A stretch of 64,000 nucleotides of DNA from contig NZ_CP047984.1 of the NCBI RefSeq assembly GCF_009931655.1, positions 3,489,001-3,553,000 of the forward strand, read 5' to 3'. The DNA is from Pontibacter russatus (GTDB lineage Bacteria; Bacteroidota; Bacteroidia; Cytophagales; Hymenobacteraceae). Below the pieces are notes generated by a model. It worked only from the letters and a program-made list of their open reading frames with translations, made no database searches and was not told the DNA's origin. The position numbers and the translations under genes are program-made. Shown here one piece after another: positions 8,797 through 18,355 of the stretch (position 1 is the first letter of the stretch; every line of letters begins with the position of its first letter).

Positions 8797-10659
8797 ATGA
8801 AGAGAATGAATAAAATAAAATCTTTGTCCCTGGGAGTTATTACGGCTATGGCGCTTATGACCGGCTGTAACGATGATTTCCTGGACACGCAGCCCTTATC
8901 AAGCGTTCCGAGTGAGCTTGTCTGGACGGACGCAGCCCTTGCCGAAGCCTTTGTCACGGACCTTTACACGGCACTGGGCCAGGGAGGCTTTGATGAGCAG
9001 ATGCAGGCTTCCCTGACAGACGAGGCTGTTTTCACCCACCCGGGCAGGGGTATCAACACCATCACCGAGGCGCGTACCAACCCTGCTGACCGTGGTTTTA
9101 TAAACTATACCCTCGACTGGGATGACATGTACAGCAAGATCAGGGCGGCCAACCTGGCCATTAAGAACCTGCGGGATCCCCAGTTTGATAACCCGGAACG
9201 GGTGAATCGACTGCTGGGAGAGGCACTGTTCATGCGTTCATACTTCTACCACCAGTTGCTTCGCTACTATGGCGGTGTGCCGCTTGTGGACAGCCCGTAC
9301 GAGCTTGGCGCCGAGGATTACTCCATTGCCCGCAACACCTTTGCCGAAACGGTAGAGTTTATTGTGAAGGATGCAGAGGAGGCCGCGCAACTGTTAGAGG
9401 ATGCGGCGCTGGTTAAAGGCCGGGCGTCTAAAGCGTCGGCCCTGGCGCTTCGGTCCCGTGTTTTGCTGTATGCCGCCAGCGACCTGCACGACATCCCTAC
9501 TGCCAGTGCAAAGTCAGGCGTGATTTCCGCTTACGAGCACAAAAACCTGATTGGCTATACAGAGGGTGACCAGACGGAGCGTTGGAGAAGAGCCCAGGCT
9601 GCAGCCATGGATGTGTTGCTTCTGCCTGGCTACGGATTCAAGCTGGACCTGTCGGCACCTGTAACGCCCGAAGAGGGCTTCCAGAACTACGTGGACGTTT
9701 CCCTGTTCCGTGGCGGCGGTGAGGAGGACATGATCTTTGGCCGGTACTTCATCCAGTCGAAGAACGAGGGCGGTGGCCGTGTCGGTCTGTACAATGGCCC
9801 GAACGGATACCGCAACTGGGCCGGTAACACCCCGATCCAGCAATTGGTGGATGACTATGAAATGATGGACGGCAGCAAGTTCAGCTGGGACAACCCGGAG
9901 CACGCAGCAAACCCGTATGAAAACCGCGATCCGCGCTTTGAGGCGTCTATCCTGCACGATGCATCTGACTGGAAGCCAAGGTTCACCACCACGGCAGACC
10001 CCGCTAACCAGATCCAGACAGGGCAGTATGAGGTCATCAACGGCGGGCAGAAAGTTACCCACTTCGGCCTCGACACCCGCCAGAGCTCCATCGAGGACTG
10101 GAACGGTACCCGCACCGGATACTACATGAGAAGGTTCATCGACCCGAACCCGAACCTCGTGGACATGAACATGTGGCAGCAGGTGCCGTGGGCGTTCTTC
10201 CGCTACACAGAAGCCGTGCTGAACTATGTGGAGGCCAGCATCGAACTGGGCGAGGATGCCCAGGCACAGGAATGGCTGAACAAGGTACGCTTCCGCGTGG
10301 GTATGCCAGCCGTAACCGAAACAGGCGATGCCCTGATGGCGCGCTACCGCAACGAGCGCAGGGTAGAGATGGCCTACGAGGAACAGCGCTTCCACGATGT
10401 GCGCCGCTGGATGATCGCGCAGGAGGAGTTTGGGGAGCAGCCCCAGATTATCGACATCAAGGGAACGCTGAAGCCCGGCAAGACGGTGTCGCAGTACCAG
10501 TATAATCCTGAGAACTACAACTACACTTATAAAGTGATAGAGCTTGGTGAAGGTATTGAGAACCGCGCCTGGGATGACAAAATGTTCTTCTTCCCGATCA
10601 GCCGGGATGAGATGAACCGGAATGAGCAACTGGAGCAGAACCCAGGGTACACCGAATAG
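8797..10659 (+). CDS. SusD/RagB family nutrient-binding outer membrane lipoprotein
   Basis: Surface lipoprotein that caps the SusC channel and captures substrate. Signal peptide and lipobox MALMTGC are at the N-terminus; starts at 8797 and 8806 are both possible. The SusD fold is recognisable from DFLDTQPLSSVP at the mature N-terminus, the helical repeat region, and near the C-terminus the pattern RNERRVEMAYEEQRFHDVRRW, which is characteristic, ending in ISRDEMNRNEQLEQNPGY. Length (about 620) is typical. It starts 11 bases after susC, so they form one operon, closed by a hairpin terminator at 10685. Confidence 0.96.
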   Translation: MKRMNKIKSLSLGVITAMALMTGCNDDFLDTQPLSSVPSELVWTDAALAEAFVTDLYTALGQGGFDEQMQASLTDEAVFTHPGRGINTITEARTNPADRGFINYTLDWDDMYSKIRAANLAIKNLRDPQFDNPERVNRLLGEALFMRSYFYHQLLRYYGGVPLVDSPYELGAEDYSIARNTFAETVEFIVKDAEEAAQLLEDAALVKGRASKASALALRSRVLLYAASDLHDIPTASAKSGVISAYEHKNLIGYTEGDQTERWRRAQAAAMDVLLLPGYGFKLDLSAPVTPEEGFQNYVDVSLFRGGGEEDMIFGRYFIQSKNEGGGRVGLYNGPNGYRNWAGNTPIQQLVDDYEMMDGSKFSWDNPEHAANPYENRDPRFEASILHDASDWKPRFTTTADPANQIQTGQYEVINGGQKVTHFGLDTRQSSIEDWNGTRTGYYMRRFIDPNPNLVDMNMWQQVPWAFFRYTEAVLNYVEASIELGEDAQAQEWLNKVRFRVGMPAVTETGDALMARYRNERRVEMAYEEQRFHDVRRWMIAQEEFGEQPQIIDIKGTLKPGKTVSQYQYNPENYNYTYKVIELGEGIENRAWDDKMFFFPISRDEMNRNEQLEQNPGYTE

Positions 10660-10684
10660 ATATTAGCTCTTCTTTAGTGAATTT

Positions 10685-10730
10685 AAAATCTATGCCAGTC
10701 GTTTCGTACTGGCATAGATTTTCTTTTTTA
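10685..10730 (+). terminator. Intrinsic terminator of the susCD operon
   Basis: Perfect 15-bp stem (10685-10699 with 10708-10722), left arm AAAATCTATGCCAGT, 8-base loop, then TTCTTTTTTA. It separates susD from the VCBS/UnbV gene, which therefore needs its own promoter or read-through. Confidence 0.88.
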
Positions 10731-10757
10731 ACACCTTTTATTCAGAAGCTTACACCC

Positions 10758-13700
10758 ATGAGCATCTTCCGATCCCCTCTCCCTGCTTTATCATTACTCA
10801 CCCTCTTGTTTTTTGCCTCCTGCCAGGAGAAATCTCCTGCTGACGAGGAAGAGGCTGGCAATGCCCCTGCTGCTGTTGCCGCCAGTCCGCTTTTTACGCT
10901 GCTCCCGTCGGCTAAGACCGGCATCAGTTTCTCCAACAACCTGACCGAAGGGCTGAACACCAACGTGCTCATGTATGAGTACTTCTACAACGGGGGCGGG
11001 GTAGCCGTGGGGGATATAAACGGAGACAGCCTGCAGGACATTTACTTTACAGGCAACATGGTACCCAACCGTCTGTACCTGAACAAGGGCGACATGCAGT
11101 TCGAGGATATAACCGCGGCGGCGGGCGTGGCCGGGCGGGAAGGCCCCTGGGCGACCGGCACCACCATGGCCGACGTGAACGGCGACGGCCTGCTGGATAT
11201 ATATGTCTGCTACTCCGGCAAGCTGCGCCCCGAGAAGCGCGAAAACCAGCTCTTCATCAACAACGGACCGGATGCGAGCGGGAGGCCCACCTTTACGGAG
11301 CAGGCGGCGCAGTATGGCCTGAACAGTTCCTCCAACAGCACGCACGCCGTTTTCTTCGACTATGACCGCGACAGTGACCTGGATATGTTCCTCCTCAACC
11401 ACAGCCCCGAGTCTTTGCCCGTGCTGGACGAGGTTTCCACGGCAGAGATACTGGGCAAGGAGGATCCGCAGCGCGGCGTGCGTTTTTTCAGGAATGATGC
11501 GGGGCATTTTGAGGACATCACCCAAAAAGCGGGTTTCAGCTCTTCCTCGCTCACCTATGGGCTGGGCGCGGGCGTGGCCGATATAAGCGGAGACGGCTGG
11601 CCCGACATCTATATATCCAACGACTACGACGTGCCGGACTACCTCTACATCAACAACCAGGACGGCACCTTTACCGACCAGTTGAAGACACGCGTCGGCC
11701 ATGCCTCCCATTTCTCGATGGGCAGCGACATTGCCGACATCAACAACGACGCCTTTCCGGACATCTTTACCCTGGACATGCTGCCCGAGGACAACCGCCG
11801 GCAGAAGCTGCTGTTCGCGCCGGACAATTACGAGAAGTTTAACCTCAGCCTCAAATCCGGGTTCCATTACCAGTACATGCGCAACATGCTGCAGCTGAAC
11901 AACGGCAACGGCACCTTCAGCGAGATCGGCCAGCTGGCGGGCATCTCCAACACTGACTGGAGCTGGGCGCCCCTGTTTGCCGACTATGACAACGACGGCC
12001 TGAAAGACCTGTTCGTAACCAACGGCTACGTGCGCGACTACACCAACATGGACTTTATCAAATACATGGGGAATTTTGTGCAGCAGAACAGCGGCAGAAT
12101 GGACCGCGGGAGCGTGCTGGAACTTGTCAATAAAATACCCTCCTCCAACGTCACCAACTACATCTACAAAAATAACGGCGACCTGACGTTCAGCAACAGG
12201 GGCCGCGACTGGGGCATGCGTACCCCCTCCACCAGCAACGGGGCCGCCTATGCCGACCTCGACAACGACGGCGACCTGGATCTGATCGTCAACAACATCA
12301 ACCAGCCTGCTTTCATATACCAGAACGAGGCCGACAAGCAACTGAACCACCATTACCTGCAACTCAGGCTAAAAGGCGCAGGCAAAAACACGGCCGGGAC
12401 AGGCGCTAAAATCACGCTCTACTCGGGCGGTCAGCGGCAGTACCAGGAGCAGATGCCTTCGCGGGGCTACCAGTCCAGCGTTTCGCCGGTGCTGCATTTT
12501 GGCCTGGGGCAGGAAAACGCCATAGACTCGCTGCGGATTGTGTGGCTGAGCGGGAAACAGCAGGTGCTGCGGGATGTGAAGCCTGACCAACTGTTGACGC
12601 TGCAGGAGCAGGAAGCAAACGCGCCCTATATACCTGCAAAGCCTGGTGCGCCTATCTTTATGGAAGCCAAAACGCCTGTTTCCTTCACACACCAAAAGAA
12701 TGATATAAACGACTTCAAGCGGCAGCCGCTGCTCATAAATCCGCTCTCTTTCTCCGGTCCCTGCCTGGTGAAGGCGGATGTGAACGGCGATGGGCTGGAG
12801 GATATATACGCAGGCGGCGGGCCAGGGCAGGCGGGAGCGCTGTACCTGCAGCAAAGAAACGGCAGCTTCGCAGCCAAGGCCTCGCCCGCGTTTGAGGCCG
12901 ACAAGATGGCCGCGGTTGCAGATGCCGTGTTCTTCGACGCCAACAACGACCAGGCCCCGGACCTGTACGTAGCCAGCGGGGGCTACCACAACTACACACC
13001 CGATGACGCGCAGCTGCAGGACAGGCTATATATAAACGACGGCAAGGGCAACTTTAGCAGGAGCGGCGCAGCGGCCCTGCCAGCCATGCCCGTGAGCACC
13101 AGTTGCGCCCGCGCGGCCGATATAAACGGCGACGGCTATATGGATTTGTTTGTGGGCGGCCGCGTGATTCCGGGCCGCTACCCGGAAACACCGCGCAGCT
13201 ATGTCCTCCTCAACGACGGCACCGGAAAATTTGAGGACAAAACAGCGGCCGTGGCACCCGCTTTGGAGCGCATCGGGATGGTGACCGATGCGGCGTGGCA
13301 TGATTTGGACGGTGATAAAAAGATGGAACTGGTGGTGGTAGGAGAGTGGATGCCGGTGACGGTATATAAAAACGCAAACGGGAAACTGACAGACGACACC
13401 AAAACCTACTTCGACAGGGAATACAGGGGCTGGTGGAACAAGCTGCTGGTAAACGATTTTAACCAGGACGGCAAGCCCGACCTGGTGATCGGAAACCTGG
13501 GCCTGAACACCCAGTGCAAGGCCACGGACCAGCAACCGGCGGAGCTGTATTACAAGGACTTCGACGACAACGGATCCGTTGACCCCATCCTGACCTTCTA
13601 TATACAGGGCAAGAGCTACCCCTACGTGACCCGCGACGAGTTGCTGGACCAGATGAGCACCATGCGCACCCGCTTCACCGACTACAAAAGCTACGCAGAC

Positions 13701-14126
13701 GCCACCCTGCAGGATATTTTTACACCTGAAGAACTGAATGAGGCAGGGCATCTGTCAGCCAATTACCTGCAGACCGCTTACTTTGAGAGCAATGCGCAGG
13801 GTAAGTTTCAGGAGAAGCCCTTGCCGGTAGAGGTCCAGTTCTCACCGGTATATGCCATGACCACCCTGGACTATAACAGCGACGGCAACCAGGATTTGCT
13901 GCTGGGCGGCAACATGAGCCAGGCCCGGCTGCGCTTCGGGAAGTACGATGCCAACTACGGTATCCTGCTGCAGGGCAACGGAAAGGGAGAATTCACTTAT
14001 GTTCCGCAGGCCCGGTCAGGCTTTCAGGTGAAGGGCGATGTGCGGTGTATCCTGAACGTGAACAACACCCTGCTCTTCGGCATCAACCAGCAGGGACTGG
14101 CGGCCTATAAACGAAGCAAACCGTAA
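10758..14126 (+). CDS. VCBS/FG-GAP repeat lipoprotein with ASPIC/UnbV domain
   Basis: A 1,122-residue predicted surface lipoprotein. The ATG at 10758 gives a signal peptide with lipobox FFASC; longer in-frame starts from 10677 overlap the terminator and are rejected. Many FG-GAP/VCBS repeats are visible through calcium-loop motifs such as DINGDSLQD, DVNGDGLLD, DYDRDSDLD, DISGDGWPD and DLDNDGDLD, implying two beta-propellers (about residues 50-510 and 650-1110). Between them lies an ASPIC/UnbV domain (about 530-625, from HHYLQLRLKG to RIVWLSGKQQ). Such CRTAC1-like proteins commonly accompany SusC/SusD pairs in Cytophagales; adhesion or ligand binding is inferred. Confidence 0.92.
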   Translation: MSIFRSPLPALSLLTLLFFASCQEKSPADEEEAGNAPAAVAASPLFTLLPSAKTGISFSNNLTEGLNTNVLMYEYFYNGGGVAVGDINGDSLQDIYFTGNMVPNRLYLNKGDMQFEDITAAAGVAGREGPWATGTTMADVNGDGLLDIYVCYSGKLRPEKRENQLFINNGPDASGRPTFTEQAAQYGLNSSSNSTHAVFFDYDRDSDLDMFLLNHSPESLPVLDEVSTAEILGKEDPQRGVRFFRNDAGHFEDITQKAGFSSSSLTYGLGAGVADISGDGWPDIYISNDYDVPDYLYINNQDGTFTDQLKTRVGHASHFSMGSDIADINNDAFPDIFTLDMLPEDNRRQKLLFAPDNYEKFNLSLKSGFHYQYMRNMLQLNNGNGTFSEIGQLAGISNTDWSWAPLFADYDNDGLKDLFVTNGYVRDYTNMDFIKYMGNFVQQNSGRMDRGSVLELVNKIPSSNVTNYIYKNNGDLTFSNRGRDWGMRTPSTSNGAAYADLDNDGDLDLIVNNINQPAFIYQNEADKQLNHHYLQLRLKGAGKNTAGTGAKITLYSGGQRQYQEQMPSRGYQSSVSPVLHFGLGQENAIDSLRIVWLSGKQQVLRDVKPDQLLTLQEQEANAPYIPAKPGAPIFMEAKTPVSFTHQKNDINDFKRQPLLINPLSFSGPCLVKADVNGDGLEDIYAGGGPGQAGALYLQQRNGSFAAKASPAFEADKMAAVADAVFFDANNDQAPDLYVASGGYHNYTPDDAQLQDRLYINDGKGNFSRSGAAALPAMPVSTSCARAADINGDGYMDLFVGGRVIPGRYPETPRSYVLLNDGTGKFEDKTAAVAPALERIGMVTDAAWHDLDGDKKMELVVVGEWMPVTVYKNANGKLTDDTKTYFDREYRGWWNKLLVNDFNQDGKPDLVIGNLGLNTQCKATDQQPAELYYKDFDDNGSVDPILTFYIQGKSYPYVTRDELLDQMSTMRTRFTDYKSYADATLQDIFTPEELNEAGHLSANYLQTAYFESNAQGKFQEKPLPVEVQFSPVYAMTTLDYNSDGNQDLLLGGNMSQARLRFGKYDANYGILLQGNGKGEFTYVPQARSGFQVKGDVRCILNVNNTLLFGINQQGLAAYKRSKP

Positions 14127-14637
14127 GAAGGCCTGAAGCTATATATGGCTGAAGAAGACCTTAAAGGAGGTGAAGGGATATATAAAACCCTGGTTGCGCG
14201 TGCCAGAGGTCGGCCCTAAGCAGCAGGGAAACTTCGTTTTATATATAAGCCTCGTGTAGCGCACAGCCGATAGTGTGGGGGTAGGAAAAGCTCTTTCGGA
14301 CTTCCCAGTCCGAAAGCCCACTGGAGCGGATTTCCTGCTCCCCGTACTGCTTTTTATATATGCGGATTAGGAAATCCGCCCCAGGCAAAGTTCCGGATGA
14401 AGAAGCCCGGATCAGCTTTATGCTTTGCCTGAAGTGGACGGCAGTAGCAGTCGGGGGAGTGCAGCTCCGAGAATCTCTGCTCAAAACAGCTCAAAATTTA
14501 AAAATGTTTGATTTCTTCCCGGAGAGAGTTATATTTAAGATAGCTTATACTCTTTGAATTAACTAAACCTATATATCCGGCGGCATCGCAACCAAGCCTG
14601 GCTTTTAACGGTGCCGCATTCTAAGCCCCCATTCTAT
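14127..14637. other. Intergenic region with several hairpins and four TATATA words
   Basis: 511 bases with no supported gene. Two perfect inverted repeats stand out: CTTTCGGACT/AGTCCGAAAG (14293-14302 and 14307-14316, 4-base loop) and GCGGATTTCCT/AGGAAATCCGC (14326-14336 and 14369-14379). TATATA or ATATAT occurs near 14142, 14179, 14239, 14355 and 14570. The hairpins may end the VCBS/UnbV transcript, though neither has a T-run. Confidence 0.5.
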
Positions 14638-15564
14638 ATGAGAAGAAGTGAATTTATAAAAAGCGGCCTTTTGGGTGCCGCAGCCCTTGCCTCAGGCGGA
14701 GCGGCTTTTGCCGCCGGAAGCCCAGCCGCCGGGAACAAAGCGGAGAAGGCCTTTAACCTGAAATACGCGCCGCACTTCGGCATGTTCAAAAACCTGGCAG
14801 GCGATGATGTGATAAAGCAGCTGCGCTTCATGAAGGAGCAGGGCTTTATGGCCCTGGAGGACAACGGCATGATGGGCCGCCCGGTGGCTGACCAGGAGAA
14901 GATAGGCAAAGAGCTCGGGCGCCTGGGCATGACCATGGGCGTGTTTGTGGTGGACAAGGGCGGCAACTCGCAGAACACCTTGGCGGCTGGCAAGAAGGAG
15001 CACCTGGACATTTTCCTGGACGGCTGCAAGCGGGCCGTGGACGTGGCCAAGCGGGTGAACGCCAAGTGGGTGACGGTGGTGCCGGGCGATTTCGAGCGCA
15101 ACCTGCCCATCGGGGTGCAGACCGGCAACGTGATAGAGGCGCTGCGCCGTGGGGCGGAGATACTGGAGCCGCACGGCATCGTGATGGTGCTCGAGCCGCT
15201 CAGCGACTCGCCCAACCTGTTCCTGCAAAATTCCGACCAGACCTACATGATCTGCAAGGGCGTGAACAGCCCTTCCTGCAAACTGCTCTACGACATTTAC
15301 CACATGCAGAAGACCGAGGGGCACCTGATCCGTAACATGGACCTGACCTGGGATGAGATCGCCTATATCCAGATTGGGGACAACCCGGGACGCAACGAGC
15401 CCACCACCGGGGAGATCAACTACAAGAACGTGTTCAAGCACATATATGAGAAAGGCTACAAGGGCGTGATGGGCATGGAGCATGGCAACGCCGAGAAGGG
15501 CAAGGAAGGCGAACTGGCCGTTATCAAAGCTTACAGAGAGGTAGACAATTTCCTGCCAGCGTAA
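14638..15564 (+). CDS. Tat-exported TIM-barrel sugar isomerase/epimerase (hydroxypyruvate isomerase-like)
   Basis: AP-endonuclease-2-type TIM barrel of the sugar phosphate isomerase/epimerase family, closest in pattern to hydroxypyruvate isomerase-like proteins. The ATG at 14638 yields MRRSEFIKSGLLGAAALASG, a Tat-like signal with the twin arginine and FIK; the upstream GTG at 14611 would spoil it. Family features are KYAPHFGMFKNLAG, the metal-ligand region MVLEPLSDSPNLFLQ, LLYDIYHMQ, and the closing EEKGYKGVMGMEHGN-like segment. The mature protein should act in the periplasm on sugars or keto-sugars rather than phosphates. It is followed by its own terminator. Substrate is unknown; the neighbouring oxidoreductase and DUF1080 genes suggest a keto-sugar. 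Confidence 0.85.
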   Translation: MRRSEFIKSGLLGAAALASGGAAFAAGSPAAGNKAEKAFNLKYAPHFGMFKNLAGDDVIKQLRFMKEQGFMALEDNGMMGRPVADQEKIGKELGRLGMTMGVFVVDKGGNSQNTLAAGKKEHLDIFLDGCKRAVDVAKRVNAKWVTVVPGDFERNLPIGVQTGNVIEALRRGAEILEPHGIVMVLEPLSDSPNLFLQNSDQTYMICKGVNSPSCKLLYDIYHMQKTEGHLIRNMDLTWDEIAYIQIGDNPGRNEPTTGEINYKNVFKHIYEKGYKGVMGMEHGNAEKGKEGELAVIKAYREVDNFLPA

Positions 15565-15584
15565 GTTTGGCGGAAGAGAGCAGC

Positions 15585-15625
15585 AGGCGGATCAGGTGCT
15601 TTAACCGGGTCCGCCTTTTGTTTTT
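15585..15625 (+). terminator. Intrinsic terminator after the TIM-barrel gene
   Basis: Stem AGGCGGA (15585-15591) with TCCGCCT (15610-15616), followed by TTTGTTTTTA. It lies between this gene and the convergent apbE gene, about 20 bases after the stop codon. Confidence 0.7.
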
Positions 15626-15642
15626 ACGGCAGGAGCGACGCG

Positions 15643-16641
15643 CTATTGCCCCATCTTCTCAAAACCAACCGTGGCCGTGTCGGCCACCAAACCATCCGCC
15701 CTGCGGTATATAAAATAAGCCTCCAACCCCTTCTGCCGGTTCAGAAAGTCGAAGGCCTTTGCCAGGCCCATTCCCATCAGCGCGTTGTCATAGGCATCGG
15801 CCGTCATGGCGTCCCGTGCCCACACCGTCACGCTTATCAGCTCATTTTTCAGGGGATAACCGGTCTTGGGGTTTATCAGGTGCGATATTTTCCGGGAGCC
15901 GCTCTGGTAGAACTGCCTGTAGTTGCCCGAGGAGGTGACCGCTCCTTTCTCCAGCCGGATGATTTTCTGTATGGGGTAAGGATCGTCCGGGTTGTTCTCC
16001 GCAGGGCCCTCAATACCGATCGCCATTGGCTTTCCATCCGGCTTGCGCCCTCTCACGCGTATCTCGCCGCCCAGCTCCACCAGGTAATTCCGGATGCCCT
16101 GCCTGTCGAGGAAATCTGCCAGCACATCCACGGTATAGCCCTGCGCAATGCCGTTCACGTCTATGCGCACGCAGGGCGCGTCTTTCCGCAGTTGGCCCCG
16201 CCGCAAGTGTAGCTTGTCTGCGCCCACGCACGGTAGCAAAGCCTGTATAGCGGCTGAGTCGGGGAGCGCCGCGATAGGGGCTGTCCCAAAGCCCCAGGCC
16301 TGTACCAGGGGCTGCACGGTAATATCAAATGCCCAATCTGTTTTTTTTGACACCCGCAACGCCTTTTTAACGACCTTGCGGAGGTGTTTGTCGGCCGGGG
16401 CCCCGGTTGCGGAGCGGTTGAACCGGCTGATCAGGGAGTAAGGTTTATATATGGAGAGCGAGCTGTCTATCTGCGCCAGCACGAACGCAATTTGTGCCTG
16501 TGTGACGGTGCTGTCTTCTGCGTAGTATGTTACCTGGTAGCTTGTTCCCTGGGCAAGGCCCCTGATCCGGAATTGCTTTAATTCCGTTTGGTTGTTGAGG
16601 AATGGAAGTGAGGAGAGCAGGCACAGCAACAGAAAGCGCAT
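15643..16641 (-). CDS. apbE: FAD:protein FMN transferase (ApbE)
   Basis: Attaches FMN covalently to threonine or serine residues of exported flavoproteins, using FAD and a metal ion. A signal peptide (MRFLLLCLLSSLPFL) puts it in the periplasm. ApbE marks are GTSYQVTYYAED at the start, the core VRIDVNGIAQGYTVDVLADFL, YLVELGGEIRVRGRKPDGKPM, the HLINPKTGYPL motif and the metal-binding DAMTADAYDNALMGMG. 332 residues is normal for the family. No Rnf/Nqr or flavin-dependent reductase target lies in the window, so its client is elsewhere. It is convergent with the TIM-barrel gene. Confidence 0.93.
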   Translation of the reverse strand: MRFLLLCLLSSLPFLNNQTELKQFRIRGLAQGTSYQVTYYAEDSTVTQAQIAFVLAQIDSSLSIYKPYSLISRFNRSATGAPADKHLRKVVKKALRVSKKTDWAFDITVQPLVQAWGFGTAPIAALPDSAAIQALLPCVGADKLHLRRGQLRKDAPCVRIDVNGIAQGYTVDVLADFLDRQGIRNYLVELGGEIRVRGRKPDGKPMAIGIEGPAENNPDDPYPIQKIIRLEKGAVTSSGNYRQFYQSGSRKISHLINPKTGYPLKNELISVTVWARDAMTADAYDNALMGMGLAKAFDFLNRQKGLEAYFIYRRADGLVADTATVGFEKMGQ

Positions 16642-16996
16642 AAATCAGGAATAAGTAGGCAGCAGGAGTAGCAGGGGTAAAGCGACAGAGGCAGCCAACA
16701 ATCGCTTGGCCATATATAACGCCCATAGGAAGCCTGAATGAAGGCCGTTGTATTGTTTGATAAATGAGGTAGCCATATATGGAGCCGAGCTGCCTCCGAG
16801 GATCGGAAGCGCACCGGAATGGGCTTTAAGCTTATAGCCACACAGGTTTATATATAAAATCTGCCCTTACAGCACATCGTCGGTACACTGCTACCCGCAA
16901 TAAAACAGAGGAGATTGCCCTGGATACCATTCTAAAGCCCGCCGCAGCAGGGATGGTTTCCGGGGCAATCTCTTCTGGCACTAAAACTTTAAGAAA
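16642..16996. other. Intergenic region upstream of apbE
   Basis: 355 bases between two minus-strand genes, containing ATATAT words near 16711, 16775 and 16849. The minus-strand frames here (16445-16726, 16578-16841) overlap apbE and look spurious. The left part must hold the apbE promoter; the right part holds the terminator-like hairpin of the oxidoreductase gene. Confidence 0.5.
16910..16973 (-). terminator. Imperfect 20-bp hairpin after the Gfo/Idh/MocA gene
   Basis: Left arm GAGATTGCCCTGGATACCAT and the reverse complement of the right arm, GAGATTGCCCCGGAAACCAT, differ at two positions. On the minus strand the stem is followed by CTCTGTTTTATTG, so it probably ends the oxidoreductase transcript, whose stop codon is about 25 bases upstream. 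Confidence 0.6.
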
Positions 16997-18316
16997 TTAA
17001 ATCACCTTTGTTTTTCCCGGAATCGCTATCGGGTACAGCCCGTTTGCATCTGGCAGCACTTTTGGCTTGGCGTCCCAGGCAAAGGTCTCAGGCATTAAGC
17101 TGATGTTGGAGTTCAGGGCATCGTCCCACTTCACTTCATGTCCCGAGTAGGTGGCATAGCGGCCCAGCAGGGAGGTCATGGTGCTCTTTGCTCCGCGTTC
17201 CGCGTCAGAGAACTTGAACTGGCCGGCGGCTATGGCGGCGAACAGCTCATCGTGCTCTGTCTGGTATGGGTTCGGGTCGCCTTTGCCAGCGTGGTCATAT
17301 ATCACGTTCCCCTTGTAGTCCGTTAGCCTGGCGATGTTGTCGGCGGAGAGGTACACCCTGCCCTTGGTTCCCTGGAAGCTTTCGTCCACCCGGTTGTCAG
17401 TTCCTTCGAAGTGGCGGCACTGGCTCTGCAGCACGGTGCCGTCTTTGTAGATGAACTCCACGGTGTGGTTGTCATATATCTCGCCGTATTCCTTGCCGGT
17501 GCGCAGGAAGCGGCTTCCGGTTCCCTGGGCCGATACCGGGTAATCGTTCTTGATCCAGTTCGCCACGTCTATGTTGTGGATGTGCTGCTCTGTGATGTGG
17601 TCGCCGCAAAGCCAGTTGAAATAGTACCAGTTGCGCATCTGGTATTCCATCTCCGTCTGCTCGGGCTTGCGCGGGCGCACCCATACGCCGCCGCTGTTCC
17701 AGTACACCTGGCCGGAGGTGATGTCGCCCAATGCACCGTCCTCGATGCGCTTCATCGCCTCGCGGTAGTTTTTCTGGTAGCGGCGCTGCAGGCCCACCAC
17801 CACGTTCAGCTTCTTTTTCTTCGCTTCCTCGGCCGTGGCCAGCACGCTGCGTATGCCCGGCGAGTCGGTGGCCACGGGCTTCTCCATGAACACGTGCTTG
17901 TTTTGCTTCACCGCCTCCTCAAAATGGATAGGCCTGAACCCGGGAGGGGTGGCAAGCAGCACCACGTCCGCCTCGGCTATTGCTTTCTTATAAGCATCGA
18001 AACCAACGAATTTTTTGCCTTCCGGAACATCCACTTTCGATTTTCCGAACTTCTCGAAAAGCGGTTTGTAGCTGTCGTCCAGGCGGTCGCGGAAAGCGTC
18101 GGCCATGGCCACCAGTTTCACGTCGTGCTTGGTCTGCAACGCCTGGAAAGCCGCTCCGGTACCCCTGCCGCCGCAGCCTACCAGCGCAATTTTGATGGTG
18201 CCTTTGCCTGCCGCGTAAGCGCCTGCCAGGGGAATGCTGCTTAACATGGCGCCACCCGCCAGTAGGGCGGAGGCCTTCAGAAACTCTCTCCGCTTATTTA
18301 AGTCGAACTCTTTCAT
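16997..18316 (-). CDS. Tat-exported Gfo/Idh/MocA family oxidoreductase
   Basis: NAD(P)-dependent sugar oxidoreductase of 439 residues. The N-terminus NKRREFLKASALLAGGAML is a clear Tat signal (RREFLK), so it folds with cofactor in the cytoplasm and is exported. The Rossmann fold starts at IKIALVGCGGRGTGAAF, and the family motif EKPVATDSPGIR carries the conserved Lys-Pro pair. The C-terminal half includes WNSGGVWVRPRKPEQTEMEYQ and the substrate-region segments expected for exported members. Exported Gfo/Idh/MocA proteins are associated in Bacteroidota with 3-keto-sugar metabolism, which would fit the DUF1080 hydrolase downstream. It is likely co-transcribed with the upstream SUMF1-like gene, 39 bases away. 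Confidence 0.92.
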   Translation of the reverse strand: MKEFDLNKRREFLKASALLAGGAMLSSIPLAGAYAAGKGTIKIALVGCGGRGTGAAFQALQTKHDVKLVAMADAFRDRLDDSYKPLFEKFGKSKVDVPEGKKFVGFDAYKKAIAEADVVLLATPPGFRPIHFEEAVKQNKHVFMEKPVATDSPGIRSVLATAEEAKKKKLNVVVGLQRRYQKNYREAMKRIEDGALGDITSGQVYWNSGGVWVRPRKPEQTEMEYQMRNWYYFNWLCGDHITEQHIHNIDVANWIKNDYPVSAQGTGSRFLRTGKEYGEIYDNHTVEFIYKDGTVLQSQCRHFEGTDNRVDESFQGTKGRVYLSADNIARLTDYKGNVIYDHAGKGDPNPYQTEHDELFAAIAAGQFKFSDAERGAKSTMTSLLGRYATYSGHEVKWDDALNSNISLMPETFAWDAKPKVLPDANGLYPIAIPGKTKVI

Positions 18317-18355
18317 GCTGTATATGTAAGGATTAAGGTTGAAAAACGTTTAGAA

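Noticed and set aside
10677-10757. Earlier start for the VCBS/UnbV gene
   Set aside because: The extra codons translate the susCD terminator hairpin; the lipoprotein signal begins at 10758.
10794-12362. 522-codon minus-strand frame
   Set aside because: Antisense to the VCBS/UnbV gene; long only because of GC-rich third positions. No recognisable protein features.
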